Source: Arthrobacter sp. 24S4-2 | Lineage (GTDB): Bacteria; Actinomycetota; Actinomycetes; Actinomycetales; Micrococcaceae | Reading direction: 5' to 3' | DNA: 64,000 nucleotides | NCBI RefSeq assembly: GCF_005280255.1 | Contig: NZ_CP040018.1 | Span: 2,356,001 to 2,420,000 of the forward strand | Shown here: positions 8,653 to 17,729 of the stretch, one piece after another | Layout: every line of letters starts with the position of its first letter | How positions within the stretch are numbered: position 1 is the first letter of the stretch | The notes under the pieces: generated by a model | Seen by the model: only the letters and a program-made list of their open reading frames with translations | Told to the model about the DNA's origin: nothing | Databases searched by the model: none | Position numbers and translations under genes: made by a program

Positions 8653-10836
8653 CTATTCTGCGGAACGAACCTCAAAGAGCATCACGTGCCCCGGGTTCAG
8701 GGTCGGCAATGGCACACCGACGTTTGCCAACACAGTGCCGGGAATATCGACCCACCCCTCGAGAGCCTGCTCCACCCAGGCGGGCCCGGCGCCCTGGTGG
8801 AGTGAGGCCGGTCCGAGCTCGTCGCGAACCCGCACCCTGTATCGTTTGTCCGGCTCCAGGCCCGGGAAGGTCACGCGTCCGGACTGCCCAAAACCGGACG
8901 TCGCCAGACGCACCCAGCTGAAAAGAGCACGCTTGCCGTCGGCCGCTACGCTGCCGTGCAGGAGAGTATTCGGGTCGCTGAGGTCTGCATGGACCGTTCG
9001 ACCGGTGTGGATCAGTTCACGGAACTCCCTGTAGAGCTTCCCCCATGCTTTGAGCGCGGTCATTTCCTCCGGACCACAGCGAGTGATATCCCATTCCACC
9101 CCGGCGTGGGCGAACAGCGAAGTTGCCAGCCGGATCGGCAAGTCTGCGACCCTGCCGGTCGTGTGCGAGCGGGGCGCGCCCACGTGCGATCCGACGAGTT
9201 CGGGCGGCAGCAGTAGCGAAGTCCACTGCTGAATGCTCTGACGCTCCAGCGGGTCGTTGCAGTCCGACGCCCAGACCCGGTCTGTACGGTCGAGTATGCC
9301 CAGGTCGACACGGGCGCCGCCTGCTGAGCAACTCTCGATCTCCAGGGCGGGGTGCCGCCGCTTCAGTTCATCGATGAGCGCATACAAGGCGGTCGTCTGG
9401 GCGTGGACGCCGGGCCGGTCCCCGCCTGCACCGCGCGCGACTGCCTCCAGCAGGTCGCGATTGTGGTCCCATTTGAGGTAATCGATCGAGTACTCATTGA
9501 CCAGCTGGTCAAGATGTTTCAGCAAGTACTGCCAGCTGTCCTCGCGGGCAATGTTGAGAACGAACTGCCGGCGGGATGGCAATCCGACGCCTTCTGATGG
9601 GGCAAGCAGCCATTCCGGATGCTCCCGCGCGATATCCGAATCCAGGTTCACCATTTCCGGTTCAACCCAGAGGCCGAACTGCATCCCGTGCGAGCGGATG
9701 CGGTCAACCAGCGGATGCAAACCCTTGGGCCAGATACCCGCATCTACTGTCCAGTCGCCCAACCCAGCGGAATCGTCGCGCCGCCCGTGGAACCAGCCGT
9801 CGTCCAGTACCAACCGTTCGATTCCCAGCTCCGCGGCTCTGTCCGTGAGCTCGATCAGTCGGTCGAGGTCATGGTCGAAATACACCGCTTCCCAGGTGTT
9901 CAGGACCAGCGGGCGGGCCGATGAGGGATGTAGGAGGCGGTGGCGCAGATTTTCGTGAAACCGGTCTGCGATACCATCAGTGCCCTGGCCGGACCAAGCG
10001 AACACCAGCTTCGGCGCCCGGTAGGTGCCGCCATGTTCCAGCCGGATTTCTCCCGGCTGGAGGAGTTCGCCGCCGCCGAGCACCGCGGAGTAGCTGCCGG
10101 CGCCCTCCGGAAGGCGTTCAACAAACCACTGCTGATTCCCGCTCCAGGCGACGTGCATGCCCCAGACCTCGCCGTGGCGGAAGCCAAATCCCGGCGTTCC
10201 CACCAGCATCAAATACGGCGAATCGGCCCCGGGCTTACCGCGGCGCACGGTCCGGCTGTGGCTTCCGTCCCGGACGGGTTGCCGCTGGGGTGAACGTTCC
10301 CTGGACCATTTTCCCGTGAGGTCAAGGATCTCGGTGGCCCTGGCAGGCAAAGGCAGCATCGTTCTGATCGAATTCAGCTCGAACGCGGGCCCATCTGTCA
10401 GGTGCGATGTCGAGGAGGATTCGACTTCCAACAGCCCCTCGGCGGTCAGCGTGTAGGTCGCCTCGATGTCCACGCCGCTCACAAGGTCCGTGAGCCCCAG
10501 CTCGAGACGACCTCCAGCGTCTCCGCCCTCGGTGTGGACGTGGTTCAACTGCAGTCTGGGAGTCGTCTGGGTTCCGCCGCGATGGCCCGCGATGGACGGG
10601 GTTCCAGACCAGCCCTCGTGCTCCGTCGGCCAGAGCGAGAGGACCCGCGGAGTGTCCGGGGCATTGTTCAGGACGGAGGTGCCCGCCGTGAGCCGTAGGG
10701 ACTGTAGTGCCGGTCCGTCCATCTCGCCCAGGTCGGCTCCCCAGTGCAGGATGCGGGGAACCTGGCTGGCCAGGTCGATGGCTAGCGAGACGCCAGCGGC
10801 CCTCATATAGGCGATGTTCAAGGGGCTTTGCGGCAT
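8653..10836 (-). CDS. GH36 alpha-galactosidase
   Basis: A 727-residue cytoplasmic alpha-galactosidase (no signal peptide), cleaving terminal alpha-galactose from imported oligosaccharides such as raffinose, melibiose or galactosylated glycan fragments. An N-terminal beta-sandwich (about 1-300) precedes the TIM barrel. Barrel motifs are VLDDGWFHGRRDD, WPKGLHPLVDRIRSHGMQFGLWVEPEMVN, the nucleophile Asp457 in IDYLKWDHNRDL, ESCSAGGARVDLG, and the acid/base Asp525 in WASDCNDPLERQ. All are intact and length is normal. Strong ribosome site TTGGAGGTTATCA before the ATG. It diverges from the sugar permease gene across an intergenic region carrying an operator-like palindrome. Confidence 0.95.
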   Translation of the reverse strand: MPQSPLNIAYMRAAGVSLAIDLASQVPRILHWGADLGEMDGPALQSLRLTAGTSVLNNAPDTPRVLSLWPTEHEGWSGTPSIAGHRGGTQTTPRLQLNHVHTEGGDAGGRLELGLTDLVSGVDIEATYTLTAEGLLEVESSSTSHLTDGPAFELNSIRTMLPLPARATEILDLTGKWSRERSPQRQPVRDGSHSRTVRRGKPGADSPYLMLVGTPGFGFRHGEVWGMHVAWSGNQQWFVERLPEGAGSYSAVLGGGELLQPGEIRLEHGGTYRAPKLVFAWSGQGTDGIADRFHENLRHRLLHPSSARPLVLNTWEAVYFDHDLDRLIELTDRAAELGIERLVLDDGWFHGRRDDSAGLGDWTVDAGIWPKGLHPLVDRIRSHGMQFGLWVEPEMVNLDSDIAREHPEWLLAPSEGVGLPSRRQFVLNIAREDSWQYLLKHLDQLVNEYSIDYLKWDHNRDLLEAVARGAGGDRPGVHAQTTALYALIDELKRRHPALEIESCSAGGARVDLGILDRTDRVWASDCNDPLERQSIQQWTSLLLPPELVGSHVGAPRSHTTGRVADLPIRLATSLFAHAGVEWDITRCGPEEMTALKAWGKLYREFRELIHTGRTVHADLSDPNTLLHGSVAADGKRALFSWVRLATSGFGQSGRVTFPGLEPDKRYRVRVRDELGPASLHQGAGPAWVEQALEGWVDIPGTVLANVGVPLPTLNPGHVMLFEVRSAE

Positions 10837-10849
10837 TGATAACCTCCAA

Positions 10850-10876
10850 ATTAATTACTTGACAGAGTCAATTAAT
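10850..10876. promoter_or_regulatory. Candidate ROK-regulator operator (site 1)
   Basis: A 27-bp AT-rich site between the divergent GH36 and permease genes. It contains AATTACTTGAC followed by AATTAAT, and the inner inverted repeat TTGAC-AGA-GTCAA flanked by ATTAA and TTAAT. It matches at 21 of 27 positions a site upstream of the second GH27 gene (20622-20648). No other copy was noticed in the window. Its TTGACA forms the -35 element of the permease promoter, so binding would block transcription. Assignment to the ROK protein encoded at 19273 is inference from location. Confidence 0.7.
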
Positions 10877-10888
10877 CATTATTATGCT
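10859..10888 (+). promoter_or_regulatory. Probable promoter of the sugar permease operon
   Basis: TTGACA (10859-10864), 18-bp spacer, TATGCT (10883-10888) on the plus strand, about 105 bp upstream of the chosen permease start. The -35 hexamer lies inside the operator-like palindrome, as expected for repression by occlusion. Confidence 0.6.
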
Positions 10889-10993
10889 CTTGTTGCAAGC
10901 GATGGTCACCACCAAATTCGCACCGAACGGCCGGTCCCGAAGCAAAAACTGGAAAGCTTTTACGGGCTTCCTCTCAAGATGAGAGTCATATCA

Positions 10994-11956
10994 ATGTCGA
11001 TATCAGTACAAAACAAGCCGAACATTTCGGACCCGCCTCCAAAGCGAAAAATTCGACGTCAATCGACATCGAGAATGCATTCCCCGGCACATCGCAACGA
11101 CGGTCGTCTCGCCTGGATTCTGATTGCACCGGCCCTGGTGGGGTTCATCGTTTTTGCCGTGTATCCAACACTGCGTGGGATCTACCTGAGCTTCACGAAT
11201 TTCCGTGTGCTCAGCCCGCCCAGTTGGACGGGACTGGACAACTTTGTCCGGTTGATCCACGACGACGTCTTCTGGGGCGCGTTGGGCGTCACCGTCTATT
11301 TTGTGGTCCTGTCTGTCGTGATAGGTATGACGTTCTCCCTGGTCACCGCCGTCATCCTGCACCGCCTGAACGCTTCGACTCTGGTGCGGGGGATGGTCAT
11401 CCTGCCCTTCCTGATATCCGGCGTCGTTGCAGCCACGACCTGGTCCTGGATGCTGGACTCTCAGCTGGGCATCATCAACATGCTGATCGAAAAACTAACC
11501 GGCAGCCCGATACTTTTCCTTGGCTCACGGTCCTGGGCCATCCCGTCGATTGCGCTCATTAGCGTCTGGAAATCGATGGGCTACAACGCCATCATCATCT
11601 TTGCCGGACTGCAGACTATTCCGTCCACGGTTTACGAGGCAGGCCGCATCGATGGGGCCTCCGAGGTGAAGATGTTCCGGTACCTCACACTTCCGCTGCT
11701 GCGTCCGATCCTGGCGATGGTGCTGATTCTGAACGTCATCGGATCCTTCCAGGTCTTCGACATCGTCGCGGTCACCACAAAAGGCGGGCCGGCCAACGCG
11801 TCGAATGTGCTGCAGATGTATATCTACCAGAAGGCCTTCGGACAGTTCGACTTCGGCTACGCCTCCACCATGTCGCTGGCCCTGTTCGCGATGCTCATAG
11901 TGATCACCTTCCTGCAGATGCGCCTGACGCGGGCCAGCCAAACCGATACGAACTGA
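10994..11956 (+). CDS. Carbohydrate ABC transporter permease, MalF/UgpA type
   Basis: Inner-membrane subunit of a type I sugar importer (CUT1). About six membrane segments are visible, beginning LAWILIAPALVGFIVFAVYPTLRGIYLSF. The cytoplasmic EAA loop reads EAGRIDGASEVKMFRYLTLPLLRPIL, the coupling site for the ATPase. The frame is open far upstream (to 10814), overlapping the divergent gene; possible starts are 10979, 10994 and 11075. I chose 10994 because the upstream part falls in the promoter/operator region; the choice is uncertain and no start has a strong ribosome site. It pairs with the next permease 16 bp on. No ATPase gene is in this locus, so a shared MsmK-type ATPase is likely. Confidence 0.9.
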   Translation: MSISVQNKPNISDPPPKRKIRRQSTSRMHSPAHRNDGRLAWILIAPALVGFIVFAVYPTLRGIYLSFTNFRVLSPPSWTGLDNFVRLIHDDVFWGALGVTVYFVVLSVVIGMTFSLVTAVILHRLNASTLVRGMVILPFLISGVVAATTWSWMLDSQLGIINMLIEKLTGSPILFLGSRSWAIPSIALISVWKSMGYNAIIIFAGLQTIPSTVYEAGRIDGASEVKMFRYLTLPLLRPILAMVLILNVIGSFQVFDIVAVTTKGGPANASNVLQMYIYQKAFGQFDFGYASTMSLALFAMLIVITFLQMRLTRASQTDTN

Positions 11957-11972
11957 CCGGGAGAGACCCACC

Positions 11973-12875
11973 ATGATTACCAGCACCATTCGTCGGCGCC
12001 GCCCCTTTTCTGCGGGGCGCTTCACGTCCTGGGTCTATGTCGCCCTCATCCTGCTTATTACGGTGTTCCCGTTTTACTGGATGCTGCGCACGGCGTTCTC
12101 CAACAACCGTGCACTCGCCACGAACCCGGGATCGTTTCTGCCAGTCGATTTCACCCTGGGTGCTTTCCGCCGGGTTATTGGCCTTGCAACAGCCAGCGAA
12201 TCTCTCGCGGAGGGCGGCTCCGGCGCCTCGCTCCAGCTTGGTCCGTACATTCTCAACTCAGTGATTTACGCAACTGTCTCCACCGTTTCCATCGTGTTTT
12301 TCTCAGCCCTGGCCGCCTACGCCTTTTCCCGGCTGCAGTGGCGGGGTCGGGAACTGATGTTCGGCCTGTTCCTGACGGCGCTGATGGTGCCAGGAATCCT
12401 TACCCTGCTGCCCAACTTTGTGCTGATCAAGGACCTCGGCCTCCTCAACACCTTTGCCGGCATGATTCTGCCCGGGGCACTGTTTTCCGCGTTCAACATC
12501 TTCTTCCTGAGGCAGTTCATGCTGGGAATGAGCAATGAGATCGAAGAGGCAGCCATCATCGACGGCGCAGGCAGGCTGCGGATCTTCTTTGGGATCACCC
12601 TGCCCATGACCTCCGGCCCGATCATCACGCTTTCGATCCTCGGGTTCATCACCGCTTGGAATGACTACTTCTGGCCGCTACTGGTTACCAACGACGAGAG
12701 CGTCCGGCCGCTGACCCTGGCTCTGGCGGTGTTCAAGCAATCTTCCCCGCAGGCGGCCCCCGACTGGTCGGGCCTCATGGCAGCGACCCTGGTCGCGGCG
12801 TTGCCGATGCTGGTGCTCTTCCTGGCGTTCGGCAAGCGCATCGTCAATTCCATCGGCTTTACCGGCCTCAAATAA
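11973..12875 (+). CDS. Carbohydrate ABC transporter permease, MalG/UgpE type
   Basis: A 300-residue inner-membrane protein, second permease of the CUT1 importer. It begins with a hydrophobic helix (VYVALILLITVFPFYWMLRTAFS), a periplasm-facing insert, then a core of five helices with the EAA loop EEAAIIDGAGRLRIFFGITLPMTSGPI. The C-terminus (LVLFLAFGKRIVNSIGFTGLK) is typical of the family. A GGGAGAGACCCACC ribosome site precedes the ATG. It lies between the first permease and the GH95 gene in a tight plus-strand operon. Confidence 0.94.
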   Translation: MITSTIRRRRPFSAGRFTSWVYVALILLITVFPFYWMLRTAFSNNRALATNPGSFLPVDFTLGAFRRVIGLATASESLAEGGSGASLQLGPYILNSVIYATVSTVSIVFFSALAAYAFSRLQWRGRELMFGLFLTALMVPGILTLLPNFVLIKDLGLLNTFAGMILPGALFSAFNIFFLRQFMLGMSNEIEEAAIIDGAGRLRIFFGITLPMTSGPIITLSILGFITAWNDYFWPLLVTNDESVRPLTLALAVFKQSSPQAAPDWSGLMAATLVAALPMLVLFLAFGKRIVNSIGFTGLK

Positions 12876-12893
12876 GACAAGGACAGGACCACC

Positions 12894-15338
12894 GTGATGA
12901 CAGAAGCACAAGGATTGCGCCTGCGCTGGCCGGCACCGGCAGCGGACTGGACCGAGGCCATCCCAATCGGCAACGGCCGGCTGGGGGCCATGGTCTTCGG
13001 GGGCGCCCGACAGGCACGCTGGCAGATCAACGATGCCACCGTATGGTCCGGCACCCCGTCCGGCCCGGCCACCGAACTGGCCAAGCTGGTGGCCGGCGGC
13101 GCGGGACCGGCGCGGTTGGCAGAAGTACGATCGGCGATCAACCGCCGGGACTACCGCACGGCGGAGGCGCTGCTAATGAGCTTTGAGGGGCCGTACTCAC
13201 AGGAATTCCTCCCGTTCGCAGAACTGGACATGTTGATCGGCGCCAGCGACGGATCCTCCGCCGAAAGCTATGCCGGACGCGAACTGGACCTGGCCGACGC
13301 CGTCGTGGACGAGCGTTTCACCGTGGGGACCGCAACCCTTCGCCGGCGCAGCTGGGCGTCCCACCCTGCCGGTGCGCTGTGCGTACAGCTGACCTCCGAT
13401 GCGCCGGTCGATGTGGACCTCAGTCTGAGCACGCCCCTGCGCCTGATCCATCGGGAGGGTGGTCCCGGCGGGCTGAACCTACAAGTGGCCATCCCGGCAG
13501 ATGGCGCCCCGCTGCACGAAGAAGAGGCCGACGCCTTTCGTTACTCCGATAGCGATGTCGACGGATTTGATCCATTCGCGGCCGCCGCCCTCAGCGTGGA
13601 AAGCGATGGCGTGGCACACTATGCAGACGGCCGGCTGCAGACTAGCGGAGCCCGCAGGATCCTAGTGACCTTCGCCAGCAGCACGAATGCCGCCCACTGG
13701 TGGCAAGGTGAAACCACTGGGTTGGGCCGCGGTTTCAGGGCCGACCGGCTCGCGGAAGCCACCCAGCGTTCTGCCTCCGCAGCCGGCCTCGGGGCTCAGA
13801 GGCTGCTGGCAGAGCATCTGGCGGACATCCGCCCTCTGCTCGGATCCACGCGAGTCCAGATCGGCCGGCGACGCGGGCTGGTCGACGTCGCCGGGAACTT
13901 CTTCGGAACCGACGATGCGCTCAAGGCCACCTTGCTGGTGCAGTATGGGCGATACCTGCTTGCAGCGGCCTCCCGTCCCGGCGGACCGCCGGCCAATCTC
14001 CAGGGCATCTGGAACGACCAGCTGCGCCCGGCATGGTCCTCCAACTACACCATCAACATCAACGCTCAGATGAACTACTGGGGTGCCGAGACAAGTGGCC
14101 TGGGCGAATGCCATATGCCACTATTCGATCTGCTCGACCGTCTGGCTGCCAACGGCACTGCCGTGGCCCGGGAGCTCTATGGTGCACGCGGCTGGGTGGC
14201 ACACCACAACAGCGATCTTTGGGGATGGTCATTGCCCGTCGGTAACGGCCAGGGGAGCCCGTCGTGGGCCATATGGATGCTGGGAGGAACCTGGCTCAGC
14301 GACCATTTGTGGCAGCATTACGAATTCAGTCTCGATCGACGGTTTCTGCGGGAGCGCGCCTGGCCGGTGCTCAGCGGGGCAGCCTTGTTTGCGTTGGACT
14401 GGCTGATTGACGACGGCGACGGCGGCTGGTTGCGTACCAGCCCCTCGACATCGCCGGAAAACCTGTTCGTCGGCCCGGGTAACCACCCGGAGTCGCTGGA
14501 CGAGTCGAGCTTCGGGGACATTGCCCTGATCAGGAAACTATTCAACAACATCGTCTCGGCTGCCGCGGTACTGGGTGAAGAGTCGGACTTCGTTGACCAG
14601 ATCAGGCAGGCGCTGGGGCGGCTGCGGCCTCCGGCTGTCACGTCCGGCGGCTGGCTGCAGGAGTGGAGCCAGGACTACACGGAGGTTCACCCCCAGCACC
14701 GCCACATGTCCCAGATGCTGGCCCTGTATCCTCTAGGACTCATTGACCCGGAAACCACGCCGGAGCTGGCTGCTGCCTCTGCGGAACTCCTGGATCGTCG
14801 CGGGCCCGGGGCGATGGGCTGGTCCTGGGCCTGGAAAATCGCCCTCCGTGCCCGGCTGGGCCAGGGCGATGCAGCGCTGTCTCTGCTGCAGGAAGCCAGC
14901 GAGTCATTCACCCGGGACCATCACCGCTTCGCCGCGGTGGACGGTTCGGAGTGGGGAGGCCTCCTGCCGAATCTGTTCAGCACCCACGCGCCCTTCCAGA
15001 TTGACGGAAACTACGGCTTTGTCGGTGCCGTCATCGAAATGCTGCTGCAGAGTGCACCGGGCACAGTCCGGCTACTCCCCGCGCTGCCTGTGGCTTGGAC
15101 GGAAGGCCGTGTGTCCGGTGTCCGCGCCAGAGGAGGCCTGAAAATTGATCTGGAATGGGACAAGGGCGAACTGGTTCGTGCCGCCCTCTCACGCGGCGCG
15201 GGCGAGGGCAACGAACCAGTCAGGGTAGTTTACTCGGGCCGGGAGATGCTGGTCAGTGTCCCGACCGGTGCCGTCGTCGAGCTGTTCCCCGAGAATTTCC
15301 GCACCGGGCGGCTGGCCGTACAGAGTGGAGCCAGCTGA
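12894..15338 (+). CDS. GH95 alpha-L-fucosidase / alpha-L-galactosidase
   Basis: An 814-residue cytoplasmic inverting glycosidase of family GH95. These release alpha-1,2-linked L-fucose or structurally similar L-galactose; sequence alone does not decide which. The N-terminal beta domain starts RWPAPAADWTEAIPIGNGRLGAMVFGG...INDATVWSG. Catalytic features known from the Bifidobacterium enzyme can be placed: Asn387 and Asn389 in TININAQMNYWG, general acid Glu522 in SPSTSPENLF, and Asp704 in FQIDGNYGF. EVHPQHRHMSQML is also conserved. There is no signal peptide, so it acts on imported oligosaccharides. GTG at 12894 or the adjacent ATG at 12897 can start it. It ends one base before the esterase start, showing co-translation. 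Confidence 0.93.
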   Translation: MMTEAQGLRLRWPAPAADWTEAIPIGNGRLGAMVFGGARQARWQINDATVWSGTPSGPATELAKLVAGGAGPARLAEVRSAINRRDYRTAEALLMSFEGPYSQEFLPFAELDMLIGASDGSSAESYAGRELDLADAVVDERFTVGTATLRRRSWASHPAGALCVQLTSDAPVDVDLSLSTPLRLIHREGGPGGLNLQVAIPADGAPLHEEEADAFRYSDSDVDGFDPFAAAALSVESDGVAHYADGRLQTSGARRILVTFASSTNAAHWWQGETTGLGRGFRADRLAEATQRSASAAGLGAQRLLAEHLADIRPLLGSTRVQIGRRRGLVDVAGNFFGTDDALKATLLVQYGRYLLAAASRPGGPPANLQGIWNDQLRPAWSSNYTININAQMNYWGAETSGLGECHMPLFDLLDRLAANGTAVARELYGARGWVAHHNSDLWGWSLPVGNGQGSPSWAIWMLGGTWLSDHLWQHYEFSLDRRFLRERAWPVLSGAALFALDWLIDDGDGGWLRTSPSTSPENLFVGPGNHPESLDESSFGDIALIRKLFNNIVSAAAVLGEESDFVDQIRQALGRLRPPAVTSGGWLQEWSQDYTEVHPQHRHMSQMLALYPLGLIDPETTPELAAASAELLDRRGPGAMGWSWAWKIALRARLGQGDAALSLLQEASESFTRDHHRFAAVDGSEWGGLLPNLFSTHAPFQIDGNYGFVGAVIEMLLQSAPGTVRLLPALPVAWTEGRVSGVRARGGLKIDLEWDKGELVRAALSRGAGEGNEPVRVVYSGREMLVSVPTGAVVELFPENFRTGRLAVQSGAS

Positions 15339-15339
15339 T

Positions 15340-16362
15340 GTGGCGGACATGCCAGAGTCCCAGTTGCGGGAGTATCGAAGCGCGCAGGATGATCCGGCCG
15401 GGTTCGACGGGTTTTGGTCGCAGACCATCGACTCGGCCCGTTGTCATGATCCCGACGTCCGGCTGGAAGCGCATGCCACGGGACTTGAAACCCTGGAAGT
15501 CTTTGACATTTCCTACCGTGGATTCGATGGCCAGCGCGTCAATGGCTGGCTGCGGGTGCCCCAGGGCGGTACGGCGCCGGCCGGGAAGCTGCCGGCCCTG
15601 GTCCAGTTCAACGGTTACGGCGCCGGGCGAGGCCATGCCCTCGATGACCTGACGTGGGCCAGCGCCGGATTTGTCCAGCTGCTAATGGACACACGGGGCC
15701 AGGGATCTGGAAGAACAGAGGATCCCGCCGGAAGCGGGCCTTCCGGCGGGGGGTTTCTTAGCAAAGGTATCTCGTCGCCCGACGCGTACTACTACCGTCG
15801 CGTCTTCACCGACGCGGTGCGTGCTGTCGATGCTGTACGTTCTCTGGGTTTTGTGGATCCGGACCGGGTTGCTGCCATCGGAAACAGCCAGGGCGGCGGC
15901 ATTGCCCTGGCCGTGGCAGGACTGGTGCCGGACCTCTCCGCGGTCTTGATGCAGGCGCCATTCCTGTGCGACTTCCCTCGGGCCACAGTGATCACCGACT
16001 CGCCACCATATCCGGAAATCGCGGACTACCTCCGGGCACGCAGGAACGACGTCGGTACCGTGCACAGCACGCTGTCCTATTTCGACGGCGTCAATTTTGC
16101 GAAACGTGCCACCGCACCGGGCTACTTCTCCGTCGGGCTGATGGATACCATCTGCCCGCCCTCAACTGTTTTTGCCGCGTACAACAACTACGCGGGCAAG
16201 AAGGAAATCACGGTCTGGCCGTACAACGGCCATGACGCCGGCGGTGCGGACGACCGATCCGCAGCGATCAAAATTCTGCGGTCACATTTTTCGCTCTCCG
16301 GGCCGACCGTCAGTACCAAGCAATCAGCTAACCAAGCAATCACGAAGATAGAGGAAGCATGA
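15340..16362 (+). CDS. CE7 acetyl esterase (acetylxylan esterase / cephalosporin-C deacetylase family)
   Basis: Removes O-acetyl groups from oligosaccharides in the cytoplasm. About 340 residues with an alpha/beta-hydrolase fold: oxyanion-side motif VQFNGYGAGRG, a DTRGQGSG turn, nucleophile elbow GNSQGGG (Ser about 183), the acid in GLMDTICPPSTVFAAYN, and the base in WPYNGHDAGG. All three catalytic residues are present. The GTG at 15340 follows directly on the GH95 stop (15336-15338) and is in frame; ATG at 15349 is the alternative. The frame opens further upstream (15256) but that part lies inside GH95 and does not resemble the family. Its stop overlaps the binding-protein ATG (ATGA). Confidence 0.92.
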   Translation: MADMPESQLREYRSAQDDPAGFDGFWSQTIDSARCHDPDVRLEAHATGLETLEVFDISYRGFDGQRVNGWLRVPQGGTAPAGKLPALVQFNGYGAGRGHALDDLTWASAGFVQLLMDTRGQGSGRTEDPAGSGPSGGGFLSKGISSPDAYYYRRVFTDAVRAVDAVRSLGFVDPDRVAAIGNSQGGGIALAVAGLVPDLSAVLMQAPFLCDFPRATVITDSPPYPEIADYLRARRNDVGTVHSTLSYFDGVNFAKRATAPGYFSVGLMDTICPPSTVFAAYNNYAGKKEITVWPYNGHDAGGADDRSAAIKILRSHFSLSGPTVSTKQSANQAITKIEEA

Positions 16363-17729
16363 AACTCCGAAGGCTCATTCCCCTCCTGGCGGCGGCCTCT
16401 CTGGCCTTGCCGATGGCGGCATGCTCACCCAGCCCCTCGGCATCCGGAGCTGGAGCCGTCGCCGGCTCCAGCGCCAGCGGAACCGTCAACTGGTGGACCT
16501 GGGACGAAAAACAGGCCGAATCCTACAAGCAGTGCCTTCCCGAGTTTGAAAAACAAAACCCAGGCGTCACCGTCAAGATCTCCCAGTACGCCGTCGATGA
16601 CTACTTCACCAAGCTGACGGCAGGCTTCGTCGCCGGAACAGCCCCGGACGCGTTCCAGAACAGCGTGCAGTTCTTCGATGCGTACGCCCGCCAGGGACAG
16701 TTGGAACCTCTGGATGACTACGTCAAGCAGGACAACTACGACCTCGGCGAGTTCAACGTCGGTGTCAGCGCGTGGAAGTACACAGACGGAAAACAGTACG
16801 GTCTTCCCTTGGACTGGGCCGCATCGGCTATCTACTACAACGAGGACTTGGTGAAGAAAGCCGGTCTGAAAGATTCCGACATCCAGAACCTGGATTGGAG
16901 CACCGCCGACGGGGGCACCTTCGACAAAGTCGTGGCTCATCTCACCATTGACAGCAACGGCATCCGCGGTGACCAGCCGGGATTCGACAAAGCCCATGTG
17001 GCCACTTACGGATCCGGTCTTCTGGGCACCAACGACTTCATCGGGCAGACCACATGGGATAGCTTTGTCACCACCGCCGGCTGGACCCGCGGCGATAAGG
17101 ATGCGTGGCCCACGAAATTCAACTACGACGACCCCAACTTCATCAAGACGATGGACTACGTGAGGTCCCTTTCTGACCGTGGATTTGCCCCGAAGCCCGG
17201 TGAATTCACCATCGGGGACACCGAACAGCTTGCATCGGGCAAGGTCGCCCTCACTACTGGCGGTTCCTGGTCCGCGACGACCTTCGCCAAGCTTCCCGGA
17301 GTGTCGGTAGGTATAGCGCCCACTGTCAAGGGCCCAGATGGCAAGCGCTCGGCGATGAGCAACTCCAACGGCAACCAGATCTACGCCGGCAGCAAGAACA
17401 AAGCGGCTGCCTGGAAGTGGATCTCCTTCATGGGCAGTGAGAAGTGCCAGACCGAAGCATCCACTCACAGCGGTTCATTCTTCCCTTCCATTCCCGGGGC
17501 GATGGATGCGTTTGCAGCGTCTCAGAAAACGCAGGGCGTAGATCTGCAGGTCTTTGTCGATGCAGCAAAGAATAAGGAGATCTACCCGGCTGGTCCGTAC
17601 GCGAACGGTTCGGAGATGGGCACCACGCTCCAGCCCATGTTCGAAGCATTCTTCAGCCACGAACGCAACGACGATGTCTTCGCTGAAATGGCGAAGAAAA
17701 GCGGCTCTCCTGACTTATCCGTGGGCTAA
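16359..17729 (+). CDS. Sugar ABC transporter substrate-binding lipoprotein, C-terminus altered by ISL3 insertion
   Basis: Family 1 extracellular solute-binding protein that delivers glycan fragments to the two permeases encoded upstream. A lipoprotein signal (MKLRRLIPLLAAASLALPMAAC) with lipobox MAAC is followed by NWWTWDEKQAESYKQCLPEFEKQNPGVTVKI and the rest of a typical bilobed protein. Its ATG overlaps the esterase stop. An ISL3 element is inserted after the codon for Ser at 17700-17702. The current frame therefore ends in GSPDLSVG encoded by the element, while the lost native ending EEILGK plus TAA lies at 19150-19170 beyond it. Only about six residues changed, so the protein is probably still functional. 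Confidence 0.93.
   Translation: MKLRRLIPLLAAASLALPMAACSPSPSASGAGAVAGSSASGTVNWWTWDEKQAESYKQCLPEFEKQNPGVTVKISQYAVDDYFTKLTAGFVAGTAPDAFQNSVQFFDAYARQGQLEPLDDYVKQDNYDLGEFNVGVSAWKYTDGKQYGLPLDWAASAIYYNEDLVKKAGLKDSDIQNLDWSTADGGTFDKVVAHLTIDSNGIRGDQPGFDKAHVATYGSGLLGTNDFIGQTTWDSFVTTAGWTRGDKDAWPTKFNYDDPNFIKTMDYVRSLSDRGFAPKPGEFTIGDTEQLASGKVALTTGGSWSATTFAKLPGVSVGIAPTVKGPDGKRSAMSNSNGNQIYAGSKNKAAAWKWISFMGSEKCQTEASTHSGSFFPSIPGAMDAFAASQKTQGVDLQVFVDAAKNKEIYPAGPYANGSEMGTTLQPMFEAFFSHERNDDVFAEMAKKSGSPDLSVG

Noticed and set aside
10814..10993. Extended N-terminus of the first sugar permease
   Set aside because: This part overlaps the GH36 start and the promoter/operator region and does not resemble permease sequence.
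16425..17468. A 347-codon frame antisense to the binding-protein gene
   Set aside because: It mirrors a well-supported lipoprotein gene, has no family motifs, and is typical antisense openness of GC-rich DNA.
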